A stretch of 64,000 nt of DNA, taken from positions 15,782-79,781 of the forward strand of contig JBNAVN010000004.1 in the NCBI GenBank assembly GCA_049700315.1. Direction: 5' to 3'. Made by a program: the position numbers and the translations under genes. This document shows, piece by piece, positions 15,923-25,123 of this stretch; position 1 is the first letter of the stretch; each line of letters opens with the position of its first letter. The notes under the pieces are model-generated. The model was not told the DNA's origin, made no database searches, and saw only the letters and a list, made by a program, of their open reading frames with translations. The stretch comes from JAOAFX01 sp049700315 (lineage in GTDB: Bacteria > Hydrothermota > Tepidihabitantia > SM23-42 > JAOAFX01).

Positions 15923-18277
15923 ATGAGGTGGTTGACTCTAATGTTGATAACCGCTATGGTCTATGCGGTTGACATTCATTCACACGGGCAGGTGACTGCA
16001 TACACGCCACAGCCTGATGAGAATCCTACGGTAATCTCTTTCTCCAATGGCATTTTCTTTGATACACGGGCAGGTGAACCAATACTACCTGAGAAACTAA
16101 GATTAGACTCATACCAGGGTGCAGGATACTATCTCATACAGGTAGACGGACCTGTCTATGCTGACTATATTGACCAGATAAAGGCACTGGGCATTGATGT
16201 CGTGGGCTATATTCCCAAATATGCATTGATTTCCTATGCAACAGAAGAGCAGATTGCCCTTGCGAGTCTTAAGCCCTTTGTGCGCTGGACCGGTATATTC
16301 CAGCCTGCTTATAAACTGCAAAATGAAGTTATGAATGCTGAAGGTAATTCAAAGGTGAGTATCCAGTTGTTTCCCAATGAGAATGCACAATCCATTGCAA
16401 ACATTATTTTATCCATGGGTTTTGATGTTGTTGAGATATTTGACCACGAATTGTGCAAGACAATTGATGCAGTTGTTGATTTAGCCAGGATTGATGAAAT
16501 CGCAAGGGTCACCGGTGTTCAGTGGATACAATTGTGGACTGAACCAACCCTTGCAAATAATAATTGTCAGTGGGTAACCCAGACTGGCTGGCGTTCTTCT
16601 GTGCCACCAGACCCTGGAGCAAGGAGAGTATGGTTTGCAGGTGTTCTGGGCAGAGGTGTTGTTCTCAGTTCAAGTGATACAGGAATCCATACCGCACATT
16701 ACCAGTTTTACGATTCAGCGTATCCCATCACTGCACCTGGAGTATTCCCGAATCATCGTAAGGTAGTTGGCTACAAAGTATACCAAGGAGCAGCATTCGG
16801 TGATGTTGGTGGTGGTGGGTACTGGCATGGCACCCATGTAAATTGCACGGTTGCGGGTAATGATACTTTGTTAGGCTCAAGTGCCTATGATGGTATGTCA
16901 AAAGAGGCAAGGATATATTTCTGTGATATCGGCAATGCCTCTGGAGGACTTGTGGTTTCTACAAACCTGACTCCAATGTATGATACAATTTATCTTGGTC
17001 GGGGACTCGGTTACAATATCTTACAGCATTCTGGTTCCTGGGGTTGGAGTAATTCAAGTGGCACATACCTGACCCAGGACGCTACTACTGACGCCTATAT
17101 CTATGCCCATCCGAATTTTCTGAATCTTTATGCTGCAGGGAATGAATACTCAACAATGACACTCCGTAATCCAGGTATTGCCAAAAATGTCATCACAGTT
17201 GGTGCAACCCAGAATGGCACTTTGTCCAATGCAATTGCTTCATTCTCAAGCCGTGGTCCAACCCAGGATAACAGAATTAAACCCAATTTAGTGGCACCAG
17301 GAGATGTAATTTATTCTGCCCAGGGTGGCACAACAAGTTCATACTGGAGCATGTCGGGAACCAGTATGGCGACACCAGCAACAAATGGTTCTATTGGATT
17401 AATCAGACATTATCTGCTTGCTGGTTATTATCCATCAGGTGCGGCAAATCCTGCGGATTCAATAAAATACCAGAGCGCTGCTTTGTTAAGGGCAATGGCC
17501 ATGGTCTCCTGCGACCCAAATGTTGGTTCTTACACGATCCCAAGTTTTGATATTGGCTGGGGCCGGATTGATGTGGATAGTGTCCTGTATTTTACCGGTG
17601 ATACAAGAAAACTGATTATAAAAGATGATACAGTTGGTGTGGGTACTGGACAGTCGGTGATTGATTCATTTACTGTTACATCTTCAACCATTCCATTAAG
17701 GATTGCTGTTGCCTGGACCGATACTGCTGCAGCAGCGAATGCCAATCCAACACTCGTAAATGACCTGAATGTAACCCTGACTGCGCCTGGTGGCACATAC
17801 TATCGTGGAAATCAGTATACAGGCGGCCAATCAACTGCCAATCCCACGACCTGGGATAACAGTAATGTTGAAGAGTGCTTCAGGATAAATAGTCCAGCCA
17901 CCGGTGTCTGGAGACTGACTATCGCTGGTCAGAATGTTCCAAATGCACCAATGGGCTTTGCCTATGCAATAACCGGTGGTGTCGGTCTTATTGGCATTGA
18001 AGAGAATACGAGTCAGTCAGCAATAAGAGAAGATTTTGTGTGCAACACCATCACGAATAAGATACTAAATATGAAGATTACACTGAACTCGCAAAAACTG
18101 GTTAAGGTCCAGGTATATGACCTGAATGGCAGGCTTGTTGAGCAGGTCTTGAATCAGAAACTTTCCGCAGGCGAACACAAGATCAGCCAGAAACTGAATC
18201 TACCAAATGGTATATATTTCGTTGAACTGAAGACTGACAATGCCAAAAAGTTCGGCAAGGTTGTGGTGATACACTAA
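15923..18277 (+). CDS. Secreted S8 subtilisin-like serine protease with sorting tail
   Basis: The 784-residue exported protease has a signal peptide at residues 1-18 (LMLITAMVYAVD). A pro-region of about 200 residues is followed by the subtilase domain. Its triad is visible as Asp in SSSDTGIHTAH, His in WHGTHV and Ser in SGTSMATPA. A beta-rich P-like domain follows, then a C-terminal type IX-like sorting domain (VQVYDLNGRLVEQVL, GIYFVELKT). It probably degrades extracellular protein for nutrition. I chose the ATG at 15923 because AAAGGAGG lies 4 nt upstream; the earlier in-frame TTG would translate the Shine-Dalgarno itself. A strong terminator follows. Confidence 0.92.
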   Translation: MRWLTLMLITAMVYAVDIHSHGQVTAYTPQPDENPTVISFSNGIFFDTRAGEPILPEKLRLDSYQGAGYYLIQVDGPVYADYIDQIKALGIDVVGYIPKYALISYATEEQIALASLKPFVRWTGIFQPAYKLQNEVMNAEGNSKVSIQLFPNENAQSIANIILSMGFDVVEIFDHELCKTIDAVVDLARIDEIARVTGVQWIQLWTEPTLANNNCQWVTQTGWRSSVPPDPGARRVWFAGVLGRGVVLSSSDTGIHTAHYQFYDSAYPITAPGVFPNHRKVVGYKVYQGAAFGDVGGGGYWHGTHVNCTVAGNDTLLGSSAYDGMSKEARIYFCDIGNASGGLVVSTNLTPMYDTIYLGRGLGYNILQHSGSWGWSNSSGTYLTQDATTDAYIYAHPNFLNLYAAGNEYSTMTLRNPGIAKNVITVGATQNGTLSNAIASFSSRGPTQDNRIKPNLVAPGDVIYSAQGGTTSSYWSMSGTSMATPATNGSIGLIRHYLLAGYYPSGAANPADSIKYQSAALLRAMAMVSCDPNVGSYTIPSFDIGWGRIDVDSVLYFTGDTRKLIIKDDTVGVGTGQSVIDSFTVTSSTIPLRIAVAWTDTAAAANANPTLVNDLNVTLTAPGGTYYRGNQYTGGQSTANPTTWDNSNVEECFRINSPATGVWRLTIAGQNVPNAPMGFAYAITGGVGLIGIEENTSQSAIREDFVCNTITNKILNMKITLNSQKLVKVQVYDLNGRLVEQVLNQKLSAGEHKISQKLNLPNGIYFVELKTDNAKKFGKVVVIH

Positions 18278-18289
18278 TCTGAGATTATT

Positions 18290-18321
18290 AAAAAAGGGGC
18301 ACCAAAGGTGCCCCTTTTTTT
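18290..18321 (+). terminator. Rho-independent terminator of the subtilase gene
   Basis: GGGGCACC-AAA-GGTGCCCC is flanked by A6 and T7 runs, starting 13 nt after the stop codon. The symmetry lets it work in both directions, although the minus-strand neighbour (hisS) ends 280 bp away. Confidence 0.92.
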
Positions 18322-18348
18322 CGCTCGTAAGTAGTAAGTTTTTCCCGA

Positions 18349-18456
18349 GTTGTAGGGGTCGGATTTATCCGACATTGCTATGGAGTGCAACTGCTTGCTG
18401 TTGCTCTGTGCTTTTGTGCGATGAATCGCACCGCTACATTTTTTATCAATAAGACA
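18349..18456. repeat. Cluster of three short palindromes with unrelated stems
   Basis: GTCGGA-TTTA... with TCCGAC lies next to TGTAGGG. GCAAC..GTTGC follows. GTGCGAT-GA-ATCGCAC is followed by CGCTACA. The stems differ, but the TGTAG/CTACA flank recurs. There is no gene in 18322-18603. The rest of that 280-bp gap holds the two direct repeats listed separately. Confidence 0.55.
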
Positions 18457-18517
18457 TGTTTTAGCACCAATTTGGGGGGAAAAACTAAACTATTGTGCAA
18501 AATATGGTTTGTGATTG

Positions 18518-18589
18518 TGTCGGCATTATAAATGCCTCCTACATAGTTTTGATATTTTGTCGGCATTAGAAATGCCTCCTACATAGTTT
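18518..18589 (+). repeat. Two direct copies of a 32-bp palindromic repeat, 40-bp period
   Basis: TGTCGGCATT..AATGCC followed by TCCTACATAGTTT occurs at 18518-18549 and 18558-18589 with one mismatch, in the loop (ATA versus AGA). Each copy has a GGCATT/AATGCC stem and a CTACA flank like the other palindromes here. Confidence 0.8.
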
Positions 18590-18603
18590 CAAGAATAAAT
18601 TTT

Positions 18604-19845
18604 CTACTCTAAAATTTCCAAAAACTTGTTCAACTCATCTTTAACAACTCTTTTTTGTTCACCTGTTGCCATATCCTTTATTGTATAAACACCATCCCGT
18701 GCCTCATCTTCTCCATAGATAATAACATAATCTGCCTTGTAATGATTGGCATCTTTTAGTTGTGCCTTGATCTTATCAAGCGGATTACCAACAATACAAA
18801 TGCCAAGCTTGTTTATAATGACATCTCTCAATTTAACGCCTTCATCAAATAAATCTTCACCCATCACGGCAATAAAGAATGTTTTTTTCTTTTTTGTTTC
18901 CGGGAGATTTTCGGGCAGGGCAAGCAACATTCTTTCCACACCCATTGCCCATCCAACACAGGGTGTATCATTGCCACCAAGTTCCCTCATTAATAGATCA
19001 TACCTTCCACCGGCGACAATCGTATCCTGGGCACCAAGACCTTTCAATTTGAATTCAAATACCGTCCGTGTGTAATAATCAAGTCCCCTGACAAGTCTTT
19101 TGTTTTCCCTGTATTCAATATCCACTTTCTTCAGAAACTGCTTCGTTTTTTCATAATGGTCAGCACAACCTGCGCATAAGTTATCAGTGACCTTCGGCGC
19201 ATTCTGATAAATATCCTGGCACACTTCATTTTTACAATCAAATATCCTCAAAAAATTCTTTTCAAATCTTCTACGACAATCAGCACAGAGTTTATTCATT
19301 CTGGACTGGAGATAATTGTCCAGAGTTTTTTTGTATTGTTGTCTGCAGACCGGGCATCCAATAGAATTTATTTCTATGAAAAACTGAGCCGCGCCAATTG
19401 AATTCAGAAACATTCTACCTAAGTTAATTATCTCTGCATCATAAAAAGGTGCGGACTCACCAATCAATTCTATACCAATCTGCAAGAATTCACGATACCT
19501 ACCTTTCTGGGGTTTCTCTTTGCGGAACATATTGCCAATATAAACGAAACGACAGGGCAGGCTGATTTTGTTTTCAATCACCGCGCGCAGAACCGAGGCT
19601 GTGCCCTCGGGACGTAGCACAAATAATTTCTCATCATGTTCAAAGGTATACATCTCTTTTTCTACAATATCAGTGTGTTCTCCAATTGACCGAACAAATA
19701 GTTCAATAGATTCAAAGGTTGGAGTTTTTATCTCACTAAATCCATTCAATTTGAAAAAATTCCTTGCCTGCAGATTGACAAGTTCAATCCTTTCCAATTC
19801 ACCACCATAAATGTCCCGGGTTCCTCTGGGTTTTTGATAGATCAT
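18604..19845 (-). CDS. hisS: Histidyl-tRNA synthetase
   Basis: This class II aminoacyl-tRNA synthetase charges tRNA-His. The 413-residue protein shows motif 1 near the N-terminus (RGTRDIYG), motif 2 (FRKEKPQKGRYREFLQIGIE) and the histidine-binding LVRGLDYYTRTVFEF. Motif 3 (GWAMGVERMLLAL) precedes a C-terminal anticodon-binding domain. A Cys-rich insertion (about 165-225: CPVC, CADC, CAGC) suggests a bound zinc, as in some other bacteria. The ATG overlaps the vanZ stop by 4 bp, so it is the last gene of the six-gene operon beginning at 23290. Confidence 0.95.
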   Translation of the reverse strand: MIYQKPRGTRDIYGGELERIELVNLQARNFFKLNGFSEIKTPTFESIELFVRSIGEHTDIVEKEMYTFEHDEKLFVLRPEGTASVLRAVIENKISLPCRFVYIGNMFRKEKPQKGRYREFLQIGIELIGESAPFYDAEIINLGRMFLNSIGAAQFFIEINSIGCPVCRQQYKKTLDNYLQSRMNKLCADCRRRFEKNFLRIFDCKNEVCQDIYQNAPKVTDNLCAGCADHYEKTKQFLKKVDIEYRENKRLVRGLDYYTRTVFEFKLKGLGAQDTIVAGGRYDLLMRELGGNDTPCVGWAMGVERMLLALPENLPETKKKKTFFIAVMGEDLFDEGVKLRDVIINKLGICIVGNPLDKIKAQLKDANHYKADYVIIYGEDEARDGVYTIKDMATGEQKRVVKDELNKFLEILE

Positions 19846-20177
19846 TTCTTTCTCTGTCTCCTTAACACAAATATCAAGTAGATTACAACTAAACCAAAAC
19901 CACCAGCGACCATATCAAGAATTTCAAAGTCCCGACCAGGCACAAAGATTTGCTGGACCTCGGCTGCGATAATGATAAGAATACCGGTTGAAAAATAAAC
20001 AGCAATATTCAATGTCCTCATTGCCAACAATCCATAGATAAAAAACAAGAGAAAATGATAAAATTTATCTATCGGGAATTCTTTTATCTTTGGAGATTCC
20101 AACCCTGGATAACCAGTAAGCACGAAGATAACCACAATCCAGATAATCAAAAGCAGTAAATCTATGCTTCGTTTCAT
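19842..20177 (-). CDS. VanZ-family membrane protein
   Basis: The 111-residue protein has about four membrane segments and the VanZ-like pattern (DKFYHFLLFFIYG, then AAEVQQIFVPGRDFEILDM). The family is widespread and poorly understood; the name comes from a teicoplanin resistance gene. No resistance role is implied here. It lies 9 bp after the rubredoxin gene and overlaps hisS by 4 bp. Confidence 0.8.
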   Translation of the reverse strand: MKRSIDLLLLIIWIVVIFVLTGYPGLESPKIKEFPIDKFYHFLLFFIYGLLAMRTLNIAVYFSTGILIIIAAEVQQIFVPGRDFEILDMVAGGFGLVVIYLIFVLRRQRKK

Positions 20178-20186
20178 CTGAAAATT

Positions 20187-20372
20187 CTAATAAAGCCCGG
20201 AATCATCTTCCTCAGCGCAGGGCTCAAATAATTCTTTTTCAGCACCACAATCAGGACATCCCCAGGAATCAGGCAGTTCTTCAAATAATACGCCTGGGAC
20301 AATGCCATTTTCAGGATCACCAATTTCGGGATTGTATATATATCCACATACTCCACAACGCCATTTATCCAT
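20187..20372 (-). CDS. Rubredoxin
   Basis: The 61-residue iron protein has the two CxxC knuckles that bind one Fe (CGVCGY near residue 6 and CPDCGA near residue 39) and the conserved GDPENGIVPG loop. It carries single electrons, often to oxygen- or peroxide-reducing enzymes in anaerobes. The C-terminus is slightly extended and acidic. A ribosome-binding site AGGAGG lies just upstream of the ATG. No redox partner is adjacent. Confidence 0.93.
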   Translation of the reverse strand: MDKWRCGVCGYIYNPEIGDPENGIVPGVLFEELPDSWGCPDCGAEKELFEPCAEEDDSGLY

Positions 20373-20429
20373 TTTTTCCTCCTATAAACCTACACGGCAT
20401 GATACAAAAAAACTCCAGACAATCGTAGA

Positions 20430-21146
20430 CTATTCAAGGACATAACATACCTCAAGCACAAGTTCTATTAATCGCTCCATCCCGCGTTTTAATTCTTCAT
20501 CCGTGACAAATTTTGTAAATTCCTCTCCCCTACCAACCACATCTGAAACAAGGAGGAATGAAGCGGTCTCTAAATTACTACGGTTCGCAAGATAATAAAT
20601 CAAACTCGTTTCCATTTCAACTGCAAGAATACCTTTTCTCTGGAGTTTTGGCACATATTCAGGATCCGGACTATAAAATACATCAACACTTGCAATACCA
20701 CCAAAATACAATTTCAATCCCATTTTTTCTGCAATATCATTTGCGGTCTTCAATATCTTAAATGTTGCATAAGGGGCAACAGGTTCTCCATTGAGATAAG
20801 AATTCGTTGTGCCATCATATGGTGCAGAAGTCAATGCACATATCATATCCAAGGAGTTTATATGTTGGGCAATACCCCCGCAGGTTCCAATACGAATTAT
20901 CCTTTTTGTATCAAGTTGCATTAATTCTTCTACCACAATTGCTGCGGATGGACAGCCCATTCCTGTTGTCTGGACAGAAATCTTTTTGCCTTTATAAAAT
21001 CCAGTATAACCCAACAACCCGCGATTTTTATTCACCAATTTTGCATTGGACAATCTCTGGCTTATAACCTCTGCCCTCTGTGGGTCACCGACAACCAGGA
21101 CTGTTTTTGCATAATCACCTTTGTTTGCCCTTAAATGTATTGGCAT
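20430..21146 (-). CDS. Purine/uridine nucleoside phosphorylase (PNP/UDP family)
   Basis: This 238-residue enzyme of the trimeric/hexameric nucleoside phosphorylase family cleaves nucleosides with phosphate. Family motifs are GDPQRAEVIS (phosphate binding), RIGTCGGI, AVEMETS (ribose binding) and LVSDVVGRGEEF. The Asp of VSDV favours a DeoD-like purine enzyme over uridine phosphorylase, but the base preference is uncertain. It starts 26 bp after the M23 peptidase gene, with TAGGAGG in front of the ATG, and is in the same operon. Confidence 0.85.
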   Translation of the reverse strand: MPIHLRANKGDYAKTVLVVGDPQRAEVISQRLSNAKLVNKNRGLLGYTGFYKGKKISVQTTGMGCPSAAIVVEELMQLDTKRIIRIGTCGGIAQHINSLDMICALTSAPYDGTTNSYLNGEPVAPYATFKILKTANDIAEKMGLKLYFGGIASVDVFYSPDPEYVPKLQRKGILAVEMETSLIYYLANRSNLETASFLLVSDVVGRGEEFTKFVTDEELKRGMERLIELVLEVCYVLE

Positions 21147-21172
21147 TTAACCTCCTATGTTGAATTTCGTGT

Positions 21173-22387
21173 TTACTGAACTTGTAAAGTATCATTTTGG
21201 GACTCAAATGGATTGTTTGAAACCATAGTCAATAATGAATCGCGCATCCTTTCAAATTCTTTAAGATATTCTTTTTTCACCGATGGTGCCCTTGGCAATT
21301 TTACAGTCAAAGGATTTATCGGTACACCATCCTTATGTAATTCAAAATGTAAATGTGGGCCGGTAGATAGACCGGTTGAACCAACATAACCTATCAATTC
21401 ACCCATTTTGACATTTTTCCCCTGAAATATTCCTTTAGCGAATCTTGATAAGTGTCCATATCTCGTTTTAAAGTTATTTTTATGTCTTATTTCAATCAGA
21501 TTGCCATAACCACCTTTCCACCCCTTGAAAGTAACAACTCCATCGCCGATTGAAGAAACCGGTGTGCCTACCGGAGCTGCATAATCAAGTCCATGATGAG
21601 GGCGCCAGACCTTTAATATTGGATGGTACCGCCTCTTAGAAAAATAGGAACTTATTGAACTATATCTTAATGGCGATTTTAACAATGCCTTTCTCAAGGA
21701 TTCACCTTTCAGATTATAGTAATCATCATAGCCTGTTGGGTCATTGAAGTACACACCATAATAGTCTCCAATCTTGCCTTTGTATTGAACAAAAACAATA
21801 TCTGAGTAATCCACAAACTGTGAGTCACAAAAAATCTTATCACACACGATGATAAAAGAATCACCATTCTGGGTCTCTGTGGTAAAATCAATCTCCCAGG
21901 CAAAGATATCCGCAAACTTATAAACAAGCATTGGCGTCTCTCCCTTTTTTAGCATTGATTCATAAAGTGTAGAATTTACACTACCCTTTAAGAAGGTTTT
22001 GATATGTGAAATATAGGGATATTTCATCGCCAGACTGATATATTTGCCACTATTTATTATATAGTAGACAGTCATCGGATTCTGAAAATATGTGAGTTTT
22101 TTGAATACATTATCTTCCTTCAAAACAATCAAGGAATCACCTGGTAAGCATCTACGAAAAGGGAAATCACAAAGTTCAAGCAATCTAAGAATGTATTCGG
22201 AAAGTTGCTGATCAGTAACAAGATTTCTCAATGCCGGGGCTAAATTTTCATTTCTTTTCAAGGTTCTTTTGACCTCACTATACACAGGTTCACTTTTCTC
22301 ATTAACTTCTTTTTTCTCACTTTTACAGGCAAAATTTCCCAATACCAGAACAAAAAGAATAACTGAAAGAAGAAAGTTTTTCATCAA
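21173..22387 (-). CDS. M23 family metallopeptidase (cell-wall endopeptidase), probable lipoprotein
   Basis: The 404-residue envelope protein has an N-terminal hydrophobic segment ending in a Cys (LVLGNFACKS), which could be lipidated. The region around 80-260 resembles the LysM-less/OapA-like part of murein hydrolases. The C-terminal LytM/M23 domain carries the zinc ligands (HHGLDYAAP and PHLHFEL). It would cut peptidoglycan cross-links. The ATG at 22387 directly abuts the stop of the upstream regulator gene, showing tight coupling. Confidence 0.88.
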   Translation of the reverse strand: MMKNFLLSVILFVLVLGNFACKSEKKEVNEKSEPVYSEVKRTLKRNENLAPALRNLVTDQQLSEYILRLLELCDFPFRRCLPGDSLIVLKEDNVFKKLTYFQNPMTVYYIINSGKYISLAMKYPYISHIKTFLKGSVNSTLYESMLKKGETPMLVYKFADIFAWEIDFTTETQNGDSFIIVCDKIFCDSQFVDYSDIVFVQYKGKIGDYYGVYFNDPTGYDDYYNLKGESLRKALLKSPLRYSSISSYFSKRRYHPILKVWRPHHGLDYAAPVGTPVSSIGDGVVTFKGWKGGYGNLIEIRHKNNFKTRYGHLSRFAKGIFQGKNVKMGELIGYVGSTGLSTGPHLHFELHKDGVPINPLTVKLPRAPSVKKEYLKEFERMRDSLLTMVSNNPFESQNDTLQVQ

Positions 22388-23290
22388 TTAGTGTGCCTTT
22401 TCTTTAACAAAGGTTTTTATCCAATCATCACAAATCTCATTGTGATGGGCAATTGAAATACCATGAATTACAACACGCCGTTCTTTTTTCAGTTGATTCA
22501 TAACCTTAGCCATTTCTGCAAAGCCCCAGAGATCAAACTCTAATTGTAGATACCGTCTCTTGAATTTGCTATAAATATCTGCAGGAATGCCATAACTTCT
22601 CAGAAATGTTCGCAACTCATTGGGTCTCATTTTGGTCGTAATCGCAAGATGCATATGTGTAAAGTTTTTGATAAGACTCCAATTAATATTAGGAAAAACC
22701 GAGAAAATACCGCGAAGATTTTTGCGATTCAGCATCAACCGAGCCAACTGAACATCAGTATCAGTTGCAGGATTATCAAGGATCTCGTAGATTCTTTTGA
22801 AGGTGATTTTGGAACGAATCAACTGGTTGATCAACTGCCATTCCTGTTTCGTCAATTCTCTCGGCACCAGGAAATTGTATTCTGAGATTTTGTAAAGTTC
22901 AACATATTTTACACCGACAGTCTTGCTTATCAACCGATAACAGTGTTTCAAGTCACGCCCATAAAATATATATGAATAAGCAGGTAATATTCCAGGTGGT
23001 ATCGTAGTATTAACAACAACTTCCTCTATAAGCGGATAGACAGTCTTCAAGTCTGGTTCAACATCCGCATCCACAAATGCGCAACCACGATACCATTTGC
23101 CTCCAGCAATTGCGGGTGTAAACAACTTTATCCTATAGCCAGTTATCAAGCCCTGCTCCTCAAAATTCTTGACACGTAGAAAAATTTCATCCGAGGCAAT
23201 GTGAAATTTGTTGACAATCTCGTTAACAGGAATATAACCCTGTGCTTCAAGATGTCTTAAAATTTTCAGGTCAACAGGGTCAATAATCAT
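22388..23290 (-). CDS. Lrp/AsnC-like winged-helix regulator
   Basis: The 300-residue protein has an N-terminal winged helix (DLKILRHLEAQGYIPVNEI, then RVKNFEEQGLITGYRIKL). The arrangement is typical of Lrp/AsnC regulators, but the protein is twice their usual length. A second, weaker winged-helix-like unit (RIYEILDNPATDTDVQLARL) appears in the middle. No standard ligand-binding ferredoxin-like domain is obvious. It opens the operon leading to hisS and may regulate it. The leaderless promoter sets the start at 23290. Confidence 0.65.
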   Translation of the reverse strand: MIIDPVDLKILRHLEAQGYIPVNEIVNKFHIASDEIFLRVKNFEEQGLITGYRIKLFTPAIAGGKWYRGCAFVDADVEPDLKTVYPLIEEVVVNTTIPPGILPAYSYIFYGRDLKHCYRLISKTVGVKYVELYKISEYNFLVPRELTKQEWQLINQLIRSKITFKRIYEILDNPATDTDVQLARLMLNRKNLRGIFSVFPNINWSLIKNFTHMHLAITTKMRPNELRTFLRSYGIPADIYSKFKRRYLQLEFDLWGFAEMAKVMNQLKKERRVVIHGISIAHHNEICDDWIKTFVKEKAH

Positions 23291-23295
23291 AGCCC

Positions 23296-23323
23296 ATTAT
23301 AATTAAATTCACCTGATAGTCAA
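23296..23323 (-). promoter_or_regulatory. Leaderless promoter of the Lrp-M23-PNP-rubredoxin-VanZ-hisS operon
   Basis: On the minus strand: TTGACT (23318-23323), a 16-bp spacer and TATAAT (23296-23301), then 5 nt to the ATG at 23290. Confidence 0.75.
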
Positions 23324-23417
23324 TATTCTCTGTGATTGGAACATTTCTCTGATCAACTGGCTCCATTTCTACAATCTAAATTTACTATTTGTCTGGACCG
23401 GTTTTTTACCAGAATTT

Positions 23418-24164
23418 CTACCTGGTAATACAGTATCTTTTGCCTTCGTATCTGGGCAAAGATGATGTATCGTCAACAATGTCAGCAATCTTTCCACCAT
23501 TTGTTATAATGAAATCATTCAATTTTTCTGTTTTTATATAATACATATCCTTGATTGCCCAGGTCTTATATCGCAATTTTTTATACAGATGGCGCAAAGC
23601 ATCAGGCAATACATTGTTAAGTGCTCGCCGCACTTTATTCTTGATACCGACGACATCTGTAGTAATCTGAAAAATAATGATACCACCTTTCCTTAAGATT
23701 CTCATAAATTCCTTAATGTATCCAAGGGTCAAGTCTGGTGGTAAATGTTGAAATACAATATTTGAATAGATAAAGTCAAATATCTCATCTTTGAAGATTC
23801 TCAAGTCTGAAGAGCAGTTCAGGATATATCTGCAGCGGTCCTTGTGTTGATTGTAACGATTGGCAAGCTGAAGCATTTGAAAGGAAATATCAACTCCGAT
23901 GCACTCATCAAAAAATTCACACAATGACTGGGTCAAACGACCAACTCCGCAACCAAAATCCAGAGCCCGGTGGTATTCAGTATCTATTTTTAGACCCCTG
24001 ACATAATTCATAACCGAACATATTTCTCTATGTCCGGTTTCAAACAATTCCTCTATATTCCAACGATTGTCTTTTTTTTCAGGAATTGGCAGGATTGACC
24101 ATAAGGGATCTTTTCTCGCAAACTCTTCCCAGTTTTTTCTTATCTGCAGTAGGTCTGGTTTCAC
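23418..24164 (-). CDS. Class I SAM-dependent methyltransferase
   Basis: This 248-residue enzyme has the SAM-binding Rossmann motif ALDFGCGVGRLTQSL (about residues 67-81), the acidic end of strand 2 (GVDIS) and the later motif FDFIYSNIVFQHL. The substrate is unknown; the fold resembles the Methyltransf_11/25 group. The start is a GTG at 24164, 29 bp after the bifunctional nuclease gene on the same strand, so it is probably the last gene of the hdrC-rpsF operon. Confidence 0.8.
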   Translation of the reverse strand: MKPDLLQIRKNWEEFARKDPLWSILPIPEKKDNRWNIEELFETGHREICSVMNYVRGLKIDTEYHRALDFGCGVGRLTQSLCEFFDECIGVDISFQMLQLANRYNQHKDRCRYILNCSSDLRIFKDEIFDFIYSNIVFQHLPPDLTLGYIKEFMRILRKGGIIIFQITTDVVGIKNKVRRALNNVLPDALRHLYKKLRYKTWAIKDMYYIKTEKLNDFIITNGGKIADIVDDTSSLPRYEGKRYCITR

Positions 24165-24193
24165 AGTTTTGCCACCTACTACTTACTACATAA

Positions 24194-24673
24194 TTATTTA
24201 ATTTCTAACTTGCCAAACTCTTCTGGTTTTGTATTGCGCAGTTTATTCTTGAGTTCTTCTTCTACACTATCACCCTTGAAGACAAGCCCGTTCTTATCCA
24301 TAATATTATCTTCAACAAAAATTGTTGCATTCACGCGCAGGGCAAGGGCAATGGAGTCTGAAGGTCGGGCATCAATCGCAAGAAGTTTGCCGTCGGTTTC
24401 AAGATAAATCCGGGCAAAATATGTTTCATTTTTTAGATCATTGATCACAATCTTTACAATCCTGCTCTCAAGGGCATCAAGTATTATCTTTACCAAATCA
24501 TGGGTCAGAGGTCTTGCAGGTTTTACCCCTTCAAGACACATTGCAATTGACATGGCTTCATTGTCGCCAATCCATATTGGTAAAGTACGCTCACCATATT
24601 TTTCTTTTAGCAACACCACATAGTTGTGGAATTGCTGATCTTCAACGACACCGGTTACAAGTACCTCTAAGAT
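24194..24673 (-). CDS. Bifunctional nuclease family protein (BFN/DUF151), apparent ATC start
   Basis: The family includes TM0160-like proteins reported to cut RNA and DNA. Motifs seen are VVLLKEKYGERTLPIWIG, CLEGVKPARPLTHDL and AIDARPSDSIALALR. Translation from the first usual start codon (GTG at 24619) would drop the conserved first strand. The frame extends upstream as LEVLVTGVVEDQQFHNY to an ATC at 24673, which aligns with the family's initiator Met. A perfect GGAGG (24681-24685) sits 7 nt before that ATC, and a TGA closes the frame just beyond. There is no ATG, GTG or TTG in between. This points to non-canonical initiation at ATC or a G-to-C sequence error. It overlaps the rplI stop by 7 bp. 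Confidence 0.8.
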   Translation of the reverse strand: MLEVLVTGVVEDQQFHNYVVLLKEKYGERTLPIWIGDNEAMSIAMCLEGVKPARPLTHDLVKIILDALESRIVKIVINDLKNETYFARIYLETDGKLLAIDARPSDSIALALRVNATIFVEDNIMDKNGLVFKGDSVEEELKNKLRNTKPEEFGKLEIK

Positions 24674-25122
24674 TTCTCTCCCTCCTCAATCACGACCAAC
24701 TTAAAGACTGCTGATACATGCTGGGGTAGTTTCACGGTAATATCGTAAATGCCAGGATGTCGTATGGGTTCTTTCAGCATAATCTGTTTCTTATCAATCT
24801 CAATATTCTCGGCTTTTAATAATTCCACAATATCCTGGGGATTAATACTACCAAATGATTTCCCATCAATACCGATCTTGATCTTTGTCTTAACGCTTAT
24901 TTCATTGAGTTTTTCCGCAATCTGTTCGCTCATCATTCTGGTCTTCTCCGCACCCTTAGAAAAGTGTCTCAATGTTTTTTCAAGACCCTTAACATTTGCT
25001 TCCGAGGCAGGAATTGCCATTTTATTAGGTAATAGATAATTTCTTGCGTAACCGTCCTTAACCTCAACAATATCGTTCCGCTTTCCTAATTTACTGACTT
25101 CTTTAGTAAGAATTACTTTCAT
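24667..25122 (-). CDS. rplI: Ribosomal protein bL9
   Basis: This 151-residue large-subunit protein has the L9 N-terminal signature MKVILTKEVSKLGKRNDIVEV and GYARNYLLPNKMA, a long connecting helix and the C-terminal domain ending KLPQHVSAVFKLVV. It stabilises ribosome frame maintenance. It is 1 bp downstream of rpsR in the conserved rpsF-ssb-rpsR-rplI order, and its tail contains the Shine-Dalgarno for the nuclease gene. Confidence 0.96.
   Translation of the reverse strand: MKVILTKEVSKLGKRNDIVEVKDGYARNYLLPNKMAIPASEANVKGLEKTLRHFSKGAEKTRMMSEQIAEKLNEISVKTKIKIGIDGKSFGSINPQDIVELLKAENIEIDKKQIMLKEPIRHPGIYDITVKLPQHVSAVFKLVVIEEGEKS
24681..24685 (-). promoter_or_regulatory. Ribosome-binding site that decides the nuclease start
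   Basis: GGAGG inside the end of rplI lies 7 nt upstream of the ATC codon at 24673 and more than 60 nt upstream of the next possible start (GTG at 24619). Confidence 0.7.
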
Positions 25123-25123
25123 T

